Positions 1 to 26,446 of a DNA stretch of 64,000 nucleotides are shown here, one piece after another; position 1 is the stretch's first letter, and every line of letters starts with the position of its first letter. Under the pieces are notes generated by a model. The model ran no database searches. It was not told the origin of the DNA and saw only the letters and a program-made list of their open reading frames with translations. A program made the position numbers and the translations under genes. This stretch comes from Elysia crispata (taxonomy: Eukaryota > Mollusca > Gastropoda > Plakobranchidae). The DNA lies in NCBI GenBank assembly GCA_033675545.1, contig JAWDGP010006459.1, positions 52,501 through 116,500 on the forward strand. Reading direction: 5' to 3'.

Positions 1-493
1 AATTCATTATAGTTCTGCTGTTACAAGCTCACACAAATATGACCTATGGTTTATAAGAATGCAAAGCTTTTTTACTGAAAATAATACCTAGCATTATTTG
101 GATTCAAAACGGTTTAACTAGAACTGAAATTATAAACTTACCAAAAACAGATTGAGCTTGGTTATTCAAAACCCTATGAATTTTGCTTGGAAAGTTTGAA
201 AAAGTTTGCACTTCAGAACTTGTAATTATTCGCGCGATATTCTTTCGGTATTTGTGAAGCAGGCAACTGCCGCAAGAGTTAGTTTTGGCCTTCTCGTTCT
301 TTAAAAATGAAAATCTTTGGCCCGTATGCTATAATAATTCAATTTTGTTAAAGTTAAGTTGAGTCTTCAACCAATAACAAGAAAAATAACTTGTGAGCTA
401 TTAACCTGGAACATATTACTGCCAACAGCCATCAACAAAGACTTCTATTGCATACCAGCAGGCGAGCTTAAATTCAAAAGCAAGAACGACCTC

Positions 494-772
494 GACCATC
501 TGAGGTCAATAAGCAGAAGACAGAACACAGTGGAGGAGACTATCATCGACCATCTGAGGTCAATAAGCAGAAGACAGAACACAGTGGAGGAGACTATCAT
601 CGACCATCTGAGGTCAATAAGCAGAAGACAGAACACAGTGGAGGAGACTATCAGCGACCATCTGAGGTCAATAAGCAGAAGACAGAACACAGTGGAGGAG
701 ACTATCATCGACCATCTGAGGTCAATAAGCAGAAGACAGAACACAGTGGAGGAGACTATCAGCGACCACCCG
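494..772 (+). repeat. 54-bp minisatellite, five copies
   Basis: Units start at 494, 548, 602, 656 and 710, nearly identical, with a partial sixth at 764. The unit length is a multiple of three, so both strands stay open and give an 18-residue repeat (DHLRSISRRQNTVEETI plus one). The only regular change is ATC versus AGC near the unit end. A flanking coding context is not evident, so the open frame is probably a by-product of the period. Confidence 0.9.
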
Positions 773-835
773 AGAGGCAGCCGAGGCGTCCAAGTCGGAG
801 CGCTAGGATGTGAACGGCGATATAGAGTTAGATAA

Positions 836-1616
836 TATATTAACCATCGAATGAGAAATGCTTGGACTGGCTGCAGGGAAATTGTTCAAGCATATCAGCA
901 TCTAGTATTATGGGAAGCGAGCTGATTCTTTTGCCATAAAGTGCCCTGAGATGCATTGGCTCCCGAGAATCATAGCTGAGCATTCATTTAAATCTACTTG
1001 CAATGATTGTTTCTAGGATCCAAATATAAATTTGGATTTTACAAAACGAGATAAGTATTTATTTTTTTTAATCCGGCTTTACAAAATTATTTTTATTTAT
1101 TTACATTTTTTCATTTTCTTTGTTTTCATTCGGTGGAGCCCAAATTGTATTATAAACATACAGAATCACACAATTCTGATAGAAGTGTAAGATTTAGTTA
1201 TGGTAATATTCATAAGTATTTTTAGAATGAAAATGAGCCAGAAATTATGCGGGATTCCATTTACCAAAAGAAAAGGCTATTTGTAAATTTATATAATTTA
1301 GCAATATTTCACATAATTCTGTCCTCTCTGTTTTTACCATTTTGGCAATGTCATATCATTCGGCTAAACAGTTAAATCTGGCAAACTCAGCCGTAATGTG
1401 CTGTATTCACAGGTGGAAAAAAATATTCAAGTGGTGGTGAGTAGATACTTGAAGTTTGGAGGAAGTGTTCGGAGCAGGGCAATACACATTAAATTGTTCA
1501 AGAGCTTATAGAATAAAGAAAAATTTCATTACACGTTATGCTCTGAGGTCACCATTAAGTGGTCTAGGGTTGCAGATACTCTCTGTAAGTCCTTCACGAA
1601 AGCGTAATAATGACAC
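836..1616. other. Intergenic, nothing recognised
   Basis: AT-rich single-copy-looking DNA with no conserved reading frame, RNA gene or clear repeat. Confidence 0.6.
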
Positions 1617-1740
1617 ACAGGCAGATAGAGAGATAGACCAACATACAAAGAGACAGAGACAGACAGATAGCGCGCAATATACAGTCAGTGAGGCAAACAG
1701 TCAGGCAGAGACACAAACAGACAAAAAGAAGCAGAGAGAT

Positions 1741-1752
1741 AGAAAGATAGAT

Positions 1753-1846
<94 letters not shown>
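1741..1846 (+). repeat. (GA)n microsatellite
   Basis: About 100 bases of GA/GAGA with a GATA/GACA-rich leader from 1617. Long apparent reading frames across it are artefacts of the dinucleotide. Confidence 0.97.
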
Positions 1847-1848
<2 letters not shown>

Positions 1849-1879
1849 TCAGACACTCACACTGCCAGTCAGACCCTAT

Positions 1880-3589
1880 TTCTAACCTTCTCCTCCCATT
1901 AATTTACCGAGAAGCCGCTTACACCGAACAATGAGGCTCTCCATCGCCGTCAGCACCTTGTTACCAGCGGGAGGCGTAGACACTTCTCAACAAATAATCT
2001 TCTTCTTATGTTTCTACGATCGCCTGGCAAAGTTAACACCGGAGAAAAAGTGATTCCCAGCTGAGAATTTGCTTATTTTACGCCAAGTTGTTGACATTTA
2101 CAAAACATTAGATGCAGTCATAAGGATAAGTAAAATGATGGTTTTTCCCGTTGTTTTAACTGTAATTAGCATCAGGTGAGCAGTTCATTATTATAAACTT
2201 CCATTGGAACATCGTAGAGTTGGGATGGATAGACGAGGCTAGTTCCAAACTTTGATCACCTTTATATGTTTCTAATGACTTTTTAACGCGCTGTAGCTTG
2301 CGTGAAATATTTACGTGAGTATTTATACAGATTTCTAGAGAGAAACGTTTCGTAACTATCATTTTGTTTCCTCCAAGTTCAGGTTAGGAACTAGGGGTAC
2401 TCCGTCGACAGGAATAACAACACGCTAGCGCAATGTGTCAGAAAAATTTACGTCAGAATCGTGCTTATTTTGATTCATTATCAGGCGGAACAAAAGCATT
2501 GCTCCTTAGAATTCAGCAACGGATTTTTGTTATCTAATATTTATATCTTATTATTAAAAAAGACGCTCACCACCAGCGTTTATTCGTTTAAATGTATGCC
2601 TGATTGTTTGATAAAACCAGTCCAAAACACGATGGTTTTAGACCATACTTGCATATCAGTAGTCCAACCTGCTCAGAGCAGTTATCAGCCTTCACAGCCA
2701 CAAGAGTAGCAAAATTAAAGAAACTTGGCATATTAATGTGGATGATCAGCTCAGAAAATGTTATTAAAGTATTATTTCTTATCGCTCAAATAAACTGAAT
2801 GATGAAACATTTCACACATTGCCTTTCTACTAGATGTAAAGAGTGTTAAAAGTTAGAAACAAGCTATTGGGGAGAGATCGCACAGATGGAGAACGTTTGG
2901 GAAGTAAAAATTCATTTTCTTGGCAAAAGTTTAATTTTGAAAGCGAATAAATACGTGCAAATTACAAGGTATATCAAGGGGAGAATGAAACAGATTTTGT
3001 GATAGATCATACGAGATCCATTTATATAGGGAAGCCTGACACGCTATGTAAAAGCCGCAAGTGTAATGTATTTAAACCAGCAGTCATATTTAAGACCTCT
3101 AGCTTGAGTAAAGGAAAAAAAAACCCATGAAAAACAATTAAAGTGGAGAAAAGCCGTGGATGATAACACATACAATACAAAGTGAGCTTACAGCTTTCTC
3201 CAGCAAGATACACAAGAATTCTTATAACTTTTTCTCCTCCAATCCAGACCTCCACTAGATAAAGATTAACGGCCAAACAAATGGTTGTTAACTAGTTTCG
3301 TAACAGCCCAATCTGTGTAGAGATTCTTTTAAAGTGCGACCAGGATGATAGGCCTATTGGTGCAAGTAAATGGGCAGCAGGAACACAAAGTTAGAGTTAA
3401 ATTTGTAATGTTCGATTCTAATCATAGAGCGTTAAGAATATGGATTATTGTGTTGGCTAAAATAAATGTGAATGAGAAGAGTTTTCGAGTTTTGCACATT
3501 CCGTCTTTAGATCCTTCTGAGATTTAGATTTAAATAGCTGCAGTGCTAAGAATTGTCGCAACTAAGTTAACGGTTAGATATTTTTTTTT
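1880..3589. other. Intergenic, nothing recognised
   Basis: Short random open frames only. Composition is moderately AT-rich. No family-level similarity noticed on either strand. Confidence 0.6.
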
Positions 3590-4090
3590 TATATGAATCA
3601 CAAAAAAATAAAATAAAAAAAAAAAAAAAAAATTTAAAAGTAAAAAAAAATGATGATTTCCATTATTCCCGAAAGCTGGTATGTTCAGTCACGTTTTGCA
3701 GGATTTCATAGCATTCTGTTAAACATTCTGAAGGATATTTAGGATCTTAAAACTGATACACCGTATATTTGCAGGACAGTGCCCTTGTAACCCTTAGAAC
3801 AGAATTTCATACCGGGTAATGAGCGTTTAAAACAGTCTTCAACTATATCGGTTGGGATCTTTACTTACCTCGCTGGATCGTTCATCATGTTAACTGCTCT
3901 CTCCCCTGTCACACACACACAAAAAAAGGAAAAAAGGAAAACAAACAAACAAAAAAGCAAACGAAAAAACAACAACAACAACAACAAACAACCAAAGGAC
4001 AAAAAAAAACAAAAAAAAAAACAAAACAAAACCCACCGAAAACCAGCAAAACAAACAAAAATCAACCACGAAAACAAAACAAAACCCATA
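3590..4090 (+). repeat. A-rich low-complexity region
   Basis: Two A-rich blocks: a poly-A stretch at about 3600-3650 and an A/C block at 3905-4090 with (CA)n, (CAA)n and (AAAAC)n. No coding sense; opposite-strand F-rich frames are artefacts. Confidence 0.8.
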
Positions 4091-4719
4091 TTTTTCACAT
4101 ATCAACTATATTAGATTTAGATTTAGGTACACAAATTTCAAAGTTTGAAACATGTACCAGAAGGTAAGCTTAAATTAAGCAAAAAAATTATGATTTTATA
4201 GCCATTTCTTCCTCATTCATTACATTTTTCATATTGAAGTCGATTTGTTAATATGTCATGAAACAATGGTTTGTGTTTAACTGTATGCAACAGTTCTTTT
4301 TAGGGACAAAAAATACATGAAAGTAAAAGAAAAACAATCAACAAAAAACTATCTCTAAAAGACAAAAGGCTTTTTTTTTTTGCTGCAGACCAGATTGTGA
4401 TCTCTGTTTTGTGCTGCAGCCTGTCCACAAGTGACAGAAACTCAATTTTTTTTCTTTTTCCTTCTTCGATAAATTTGCGTTTTCTCTCCATTACTTTGTA
4501 CGTTATGTGTTTAAATTCGACAAGACTTGGTATACGTGCGTGCCAATTTCAAGAGGTGATGCACAAGATCGATCACGTAACAGCCACTAGCGAGGTCTGC
4601 TAGCCTGCAAGCCCTTCTCTATATGATCCATACAATCGCACGAGCAATGAATACATACACTATACAGTGTATCTGCTTAGTGCTCCCCATTAATCCTCCT
4701 GAACATGCCGTCACTCACT

Positions 4720-5110
4720 GCTCCCCCTCGATCATTTCTTCAACTGTTTCTAGCGATGCCTTGTCACAGGCTCGGGGCTGGGAGGCGCCGGAGAGCGTAG
4801 ATACCCTCTCTGGATACACCAGACCCTCGTATGTTCGTCCTCTCTGACAGATCTCGGCTCGATTCCAAAGATAGACAGGATAAGCTTAGAGAAGTGATGG
4901 GAATCCCCAGAGAGCTGTCTGAAGCACCACTAGACGCCACCAGGATCTGCCGCTCACTGTCAAATTATGCGAATATTACTGTCCTCCTAGTGATGAAGAT
5001 CTCGACTGCCTCCTCAGCATTTTACACCGCGTTTCTTTTCCTACATGCTCAGTTCGACGTATCGACCTAATGCGATACTGCCACTGCCTCAATAAGAGTT
5101 GTCCCCTATC
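4720..5110 (+). pseudogene. Decayed coding remnant, probably of a mobile element
   Basis: A GC-richer island in which sense-like sequence continues only by shifting frame: SQARGWEAPESVDTLSGYTR, then SDRSRLDSKDRQDKLREVMG and LSEAPLDATRICRSLS, then CEYYCPPSDEDLDCLLSILH. The change of frame without loss of composition suggests an old open reading frame with at least two indels. I do not recognise the family; a gag-like or transposase remnant is a guess. Confidence 0.3.
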
Positions 5111-5539
5111 CCAAAATAGATATTAGTGTTTGCCATTTGCATTAAAATACCAATAGGAAAACTGGCTCGCTAAGTACCATGCCACTATCACGTCGTTGAC
5201 TACTTTTTCAAAATCTTTATTTGATCCATCCAGATATATTATTCACTTGTCTCCTAGATCCGATACTCCATATTTTATCTTTCTTTTTGTTAGTCTGATT
5301 CTTCTATTCGAGTGCATCCTTGATTGACCCCTGTTTTATTTTAATTGGCATCTAGCCCTATAACTGTTATTAATAATTTCTTGACTTGATAACGATCAGC
5401 ACGTTATGAATATCGCTCGATGCTTTTCATGAGCTTAAAACACTTAATCTTCGTTAATGATTGTGTTATCTCATATAAAAAGTAATATTCTGTATTGCAC
5501 TTCTCAAAAATATACGAAGATTTTTCTACACCAACATAC

Positions 5540-5700
5540 ATTGTAGGGACAGGGTGGCACAAAGACAAGCGCTTTGCACTCTTCATCCGGCCGGTGTGGG
5601 TTCAATCCCAATCTTACCTCGTGATTGCCTTTCACCTCCACTCTCCTTGGCACACCCTCCTGCAGAACGGGTATCCTTTGATTGCCAGTGAGCTATAGTT
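5540..5700 (+). mobile_element. tRNA-derived SINE-like element
   Basis: An A-box-like TGGCACAAAGAC at 5555-5566 and a B-box GGGTTCAATCCC at 5598-5609, about 40 bases apart, as in the head of a tRNA-derived SINE. TGGG-TTCAAT-CCCA can form a T-arm. It is followed by a CCTCC-rich non-tRNA body to about 5690. GC content is higher than its surroundings. No folded acceptor stem is evident, so it is not a working tRNA gene. Confidence 0.5.
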
Positions 5701-5978
5701 ATTATCAGAAGGCGAGCAACAGGTATGTTTCAATGGTACTGCACTGTTGTACATTCTGAGTTAAATTGGTTCTAGTTGGTTCTAGTCTGTTCAGGTTTGA
5801 CGGAGGAGACAAAAATGTCAAGTGTGGAGTCTGAGGGGCAACAAAACAACCGTCTGTTCTCCTTTGACTTTCATGGAATACAGTCAGCCATATACAAATC
5901 TCTTTCTGTTTCCAATTGTTTTTGTCTTTCTTTATCTACTTCTTTTCTTCCTCTACATTGTCGTTTATCTTCTTCCCT

Positions 5979-5993
5979 CCCCCCCCCCCCCCC
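5979..5993 (+). repeat. Poly-C run (15 C)
   Basis: Homopolymer of about 15 C inside a C/T-rich stretch (5890-6060). The length may be an assembly estimate. Confidence 0.9.
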
Positions 5994-7051
5994 TTTTCTT
6001 TTCCTTATTTTTTAATTTTTCCTCGACAACTGCATTTTTTGATTTTTTGTGATTGGTTTTCGCATCCATTGTTGCCTTCATCTGCTTTTCCTCTACTAAT
6101 TATGATACAAGTCTTGAAATAGAAGGCTGAATATTGCCTTACAGTTTGACCACACACAGCTTTATAAGCAAATTGAAATAAAAATTACCACATTGGTAAT
6201 ACTGAAAATGTTTACAGTGACAAAGCATAAGGAGGTCGAGTAAATGTCAACTGCATCACTCAGTCTTTATTTAGAGGAAACACAACAAACCAGCAGATTA
6301 AGGGGAAGTAAAATAAGGCAATTTTTTTTCCACAAAGAACATGAAATACCAAATAAAAAAATAAAAGTTTTAGCCAGCAACAGTTATGGCTATCCAAATG
6401 CATTGAGATGCACATCTAATTGTTTTATATGACCAGATGTGTTACAAATGCATATCTTTTGCATAGAAGTGATTAAAACTCACATCACACATCATAGTTT
6501 TTTCCTAGGAAAGAAATGCTAATCTCAATTCAAAAAAACCTGAAAACTCACTATGGCACAACATTTAATGGCTGACACAAACCAAAATCCAATTAACACT
6601 ATAGAAAGCTGAAAACCGATGAAACACCATGATAAAAATTTGAAAGAATTTTACAATACAACTTTCAATGCATAGTATTCTTTCAAAAGTACCAAGCAAT
6701 TGAGCAATAAGCTATCAGTTGTAAAAAAAAATTACACACTTATTAGTTTAGGTGTCTCATGCTGCCGTGCAAGGCAATCCCACATATTTGCCGACTTGAC
6801 TCTTGCTTAAAACAGGAGTTTAGATCAATCTCCAACATATCGTGAAAAAGGAGTAACATATGTTCAGAGATTAATTTAATTTTTACCAATGTCTGTAGTA
6901 ATGCAGCATACAAAGGTATAATAATGTAAACCACATTTTTAAGCACGGGAAAGATAAATCCACCAAAATAGAATTTTCAAAGACATGATTTTCTCTCAAT
7001 ATACAAAAATGTTTATACATCTTTCTTTGCACAATATGCTTCTCATCACTC

Positions 7052-7052
<1 letters not shown>

Positions 7053-7138
<86 letters not shown>
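7053..7138. repeat. (TA)n microsatellite
   Basis: About 43 TA units, self-complementary and able to extrude as a cruciform. Confidence 0.97.
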
Positions 7139-7141
<3 letters not shown>

Positions 7142-10100
7142 ACACATCCGATCAAACTGAGCTGATTATAACAACAGTTCATTTTAGTAGAGCCACAAAT
7201 TGACTATTGACAACAATGTGAAGTCTAACTGATCCAACTTTCCACACAAGGATAACAGGTGCTGCAAATTATCTTGACCTTTTAAAACAATATGATACTT
7301 GCAATGACTGTAGATTCAATAAAATTGTGAGTAGCTCTATAAAGTTGCAAATATACTTCTATCACAGCTTTATCACAAAAATATATATTTTCACTGCATG
7401 AGGACAATATTTTTGAGCGCCCTTTTTGCCGTTTCATCCCCATATTCATTACCTCAGAATATAACACAACCTACCATTAGCTCAGCAAAGTCAAATACAT
7501 AGCAATGTTAAAAAAGTCGTAAAACTGGAGAAAACCGACACAAAGATACTCCGTCAAAGATGAAGCAGCTTTAATCCAGTGTATTTGGACTTTAAAAAAG
7601 AAGAATCAAAATGCTGGGCACATTCACAAACATAAGTCTGAATATGCACACTGTACATATTAACTACAAGTTCATATTGTCTTATAATTTAACCTCTGAG
7701 AAATACTAAACTTGGTAACATTGTTAACTCAACTTTAAACGAAAATAAAACTTCTGCTTATTTAATCGGGGTTTCACAATCGGTGGGAAGTAGCACTTGA
7801 GATTAAAGAAAACACAGTGCACTTAGTTAACAAAACAGTAAATAGTTTTGATTAATCCTTTACATTAATTATTATATATTTGAGATAGATCATGTACAAC
7901 ACAAGATTCTATCATACCTGATATTTCCTCTCAAAGGCTTAATTACATTCAACCTCCATAACCTTTTCGATTGTTTTCCATTATTAATGTAAATTCTTTT
8001 AATACTATAAAACAATTTTAATTTATACCTTAAACTGGTAACTCCAGGTTACTAAAATGTGGCCTCTATCATAACCATAAGATAAAACATCTGTGTTAAA
8101 TCGTTTTTCACCTATCAGAGATAAAAAAAAGATGAGGTGGGAGAGAAATTGTTGCACCGAAGTAAGCTACAGCTAAATACATGCAATTGTTCAATATGTG
8201 ATCTTTATCTATAGCCTTTCTATACAAAATAAATATTTCCATCAATATTTGAAACTTTGTGTAATTAATCAAGTTAAAAATTTTGGTCATGGAAATCTTC
8301 AAACAATGACATTCAACTAAAAGAAAGACTCTGGGACCTATTAAAAACCACTTTTAAATTATACTTATCAACTCATACTCTCTGTCTCTTTGTCCCTCTC
8401 TCAGTTCTCACTCACCTACACATTTTAATAAAATCCTTATCACCTGATATGTTTCTTTTATGAATGAATATAAAGTATAGAAACATAAAATAATCAACTA
8501 TCTTTTTATTCTCATTGTCAATACTGATACTGGATTGCACAAATATTTTGAATACTTGTTTTTAAAGGCACTAACATTTTGAAGAGACTGTCAACGTAAA
8601 AAAAAAAACAACAAAAAAAAAAAGCAACAAAAAACAAAAAAAAAACCAAACACTGAAAAGATATATAATATTCAGACAAAACTGAGAGTAAGACTCTATC
8701 ATGGTTCTCCAATTCAATAAGTCATAAAAACAAACCTTTGTAATGCATAGAATACAGATAAAAAAACAAATAATAGCCTTATGAAATATTTCTCTAGGTA
8801 AAAAAAAAAAATCAGGGAATGTGTATTGAAAAGAGGTCATTCCTGTAAAAACAAAGTATCAGTTCACAGTCAAGTAAAACAATTCGTTGAAAAGAATGAG
8901 GCCATGTTGCCCATTTTTGGCAAAATATCTTCGTAACTCTGAACTCATATGATTTACAGGGTAATCTTCTGTATGCATACTATAGTGGTAACTTCAGTAT
9001 TCTTAACGAAAAGCATTATCTACATCAAATATACCACCTTCCAAACCAAGTCCCAGACATAATGTTATGAAAACTTTATTGGTTTTATATTGCCCTGCTA
9101 AAATATGCTGTTTACAAAAACCTGAAAAGTGAAAGGGTATTTGCAAATACATGAAAAATGAAAGTCTTTTCAAAGTTAAATAGGTTCAAATGTAAATGCA
9201 ATGAAAATTTCAAATGAAAGCAACATGATCTGGAAGAAGAATAATAAAATAAAATTCTCTTCTGCAGCCAATAAGCCATGACCAAAATTTCCAAAACTCC
9301 TACTGCAAAGGGAGTAATTGCTTAAATGTGTGACTCCCTGAAGCCTGGCTTAGAGCCTTGCCTACAATTTTTGTGGTGAAAAAATAATTTCCTTCTTAGT
9401 GCACAACTCATCGCTCTTAGTCTTATTGTGTATCAATATCATCCTCCCCTTTTTAGTTCTCTTTTTCTATCCATAAATGTAAATCTTTACCAAAAAAAAA
9501 AGTTTATTTTCTAATTTACTACAGATTCAATTCAAGATAATTTGTTAGTTAACAAATAAAGTCCAGTTTTTTATGGCTTTGAAAGTGTGTGAAGATCAAC
9601 TAACCTTACCCAAAACAATGACAAAGCATTATTTGAAAATTTTGGCATATGATTACCACTGGAACTAAATCATATCTACCATCCATTTTATCAATATTGT
9701 TGGACATTCCAAGAGAATTTTACGCAATAGAAAATCTACACTTGGAAACAGATATAAAAAAACACCCCAAAAAAACAAAACAAAAAAAAACCCTTCTCAC
9801 TCTTTCTCATAAAACAAATCACATGCATGCATATTAACTTCTCGATTCTTCTCTCTAGAGCAATAGCACAGATCTGTCCTGTAAAAATTCTTCTTTGAGA
9901 GTAAACATGTCCTTGATATTAGAAGATTCTAATATAAACATTGTAATGAGCAAAAAATGAAATTACTGATTGTCATTTAGAATTTTTATTGCAAATGCGC
10001 AACCTCTGATGAGTAAGAAATTTAAATTAGTGGGCGCAGGGGAAACAATCTAAATAAAAAGAAATATTTTTATCAATTAAGTTCTCATTGTATATAATTT

Positions 10101-10368
10101 ACAGCGTACATCACTGATTATAAAAAAAAAGAAAAGAAAAAGGTTTATGTGTGACTGAAATTTAAAAAAAATGTACAGATTTGAATACAGTTCTACCTCA
10201 TGTTGCTTTTGAGATAAAACTGTTTGAAACATACACAGATGGGATAAATCATACAAAAACTCAACCACATAATTACATGTAAAAGCTCAGCAGTTTTTTT
10301 TTTTAATTACATTTAATTATAAATGGGTCTTCCGCAAAACCTGAAGAAAGCAGCTTTGTAGTAACAGT

Positions 10369-10370
<2 letters not shown>

Positions 10371-10432
<62 letters not shown>
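10371..10432. repeat. (CT)n microsatellite
   Basis: About 31 uninterrupted CT units. On the minus strand it reads (GA)n and would lie within or beyond the TANGO2 3'UTR. Confidence 0.97.
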
Positions 10433-10436
<4 letters not shown>

Positions 10437-11605
10437 GGTGTAAAACAAAAAAAAAACCTTTTCCCAATTTCTGAATTTTGATTTCTCTACAGATACTAAC
10501 CAGCCCTAATATTTTATTCCAAACACGCGCTCCAGCCTTATCTTACCCTCATATCAACGAGGCCACGCCCTCTGCCATCACCATCCCTAGCCATTGCATG
10601 AACCTTGAAGCATTCTGCGCACTGCCCCTCCCCCAACCAATCATTTGTCCCGTCTGAGCCGAGCTCTCCGATTGTTTTGTATAACTTGTTAAAGTCATTT
10701 TTTTCTGCACACAATCTGATGAAGCCACAATAAAGCCACATATTTATATGTTAAATCTATACTTGTGTTGTTTCTTCTTTTAGTCCTGCAGTTATAAAGT
10801 TGTGTGCCTGCCTCTTTTTAGACCCTCTCTCTCTCTCTGCCTCTCTATATCTGTCCCTAACATTCTTTCTCTAGTACCTACCTGTCTGTCTGTCCCTCTT
10901 TCTTTTTATATTTTCAAGTAACTATTAAAAGGTATGATTGTGAATCTGATCTAAAACCACAATTTAAAAAAAATTGAAAAATAGAAGAAAAGGAAGCAAT
11001 TCTCTAAAATAAAACTGTCACAACACAATTAAAACAAACTTGTCTTTCATATGGTTGACTAGAAAAGGAGTGAAACATAGTGTGTAACATTCTCATTGAT
11101 TAACAGAGTCCTAAAAGCACAGACTCTTTGCCTCTGGGCTTACAACACATGAGACATCAAATCCTCTTCAAAATTATATGTGTTAAATCTTTTTCACAGA
11201 TAATTATGATGAATGTACAAATATCATCTACCTTATTATGTAAGTTTGCATTAAATGCTGTGGAGTTTGTCATGCAAACTGAAATTACAGACAAGAAATT
11301 GGGGGAAAATATGAAAAGAAAAGAAAATACATGTTCTGGATATATGTTGATGTTTTTTTTAATTAATAATATTTTTTAAAACATATTTTAAAAGACCTGA
11401 AGTATATGAAAACTAAAAAAATTGAAAAAAAAAGAAGCAGCAGCAAAAGCTCAACTTCCATCAAATTTTAAGTCATAAGAGTTGGTAAAAACAGAGTAAA
11501 AAAATAGATCACGTATAGAATCTACTTTTTTTTTACATGTATTTTATCCGATTATTTTATATTAGACAGATAGAGAGAAATGTGGTTTAGATATAAACAT
11601 AAAAA

Positions 11606-11661
11606 GAGAGGAGAGAGAGAGAGGAAAAAATAAAAAGAGAGAGGGGAAGAAGAAGAAGAAG

Positions 11662-11743
<82 letters not shown>
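11606..11743. repeat. (GA)n microsatellite in TANGO2 3'UTR
   Basis: GA units with a GAA-rich left part and a pure run at about 11671-11743. In the TANGO2 transcript it is (CT)n starting about 72 bases after the stop codon. Confidence 0.95.
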
Positions 11744-11745
<2 letters not shown>

Positions 11746-11814
11746 GAGATATACTGAGAGAAAGATACAATAATGTATATCAATGCTGCCTTCTCAACGA
11801 TGAGATCACAATCA

Positions 11815-26446
<14,632 letters not shown>

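Larger units (their letters stand above)
6240..11814 (-). other. Probable long TANGO2 3'UTR and downstream flank
   Basis: AT-rich DNA with no credible protein-coding segment on either strand. Minus-strand AATAAA signals lie at 10518-10513, near 9986, near 9082 and at about 6270, the last falling just before the sequence character changes near 6240. The span contains a (TA)n and two (CT/GA)n tracts. The real 3' end is undetermined. Confidence 0.35.

Noticed and set aside
359..835. 158-codon reading frame across the 54-bp repeats
   Set aside because: Open only because the repeat period is a multiple of three; flanks show no coding character, and the other strand is equally open.
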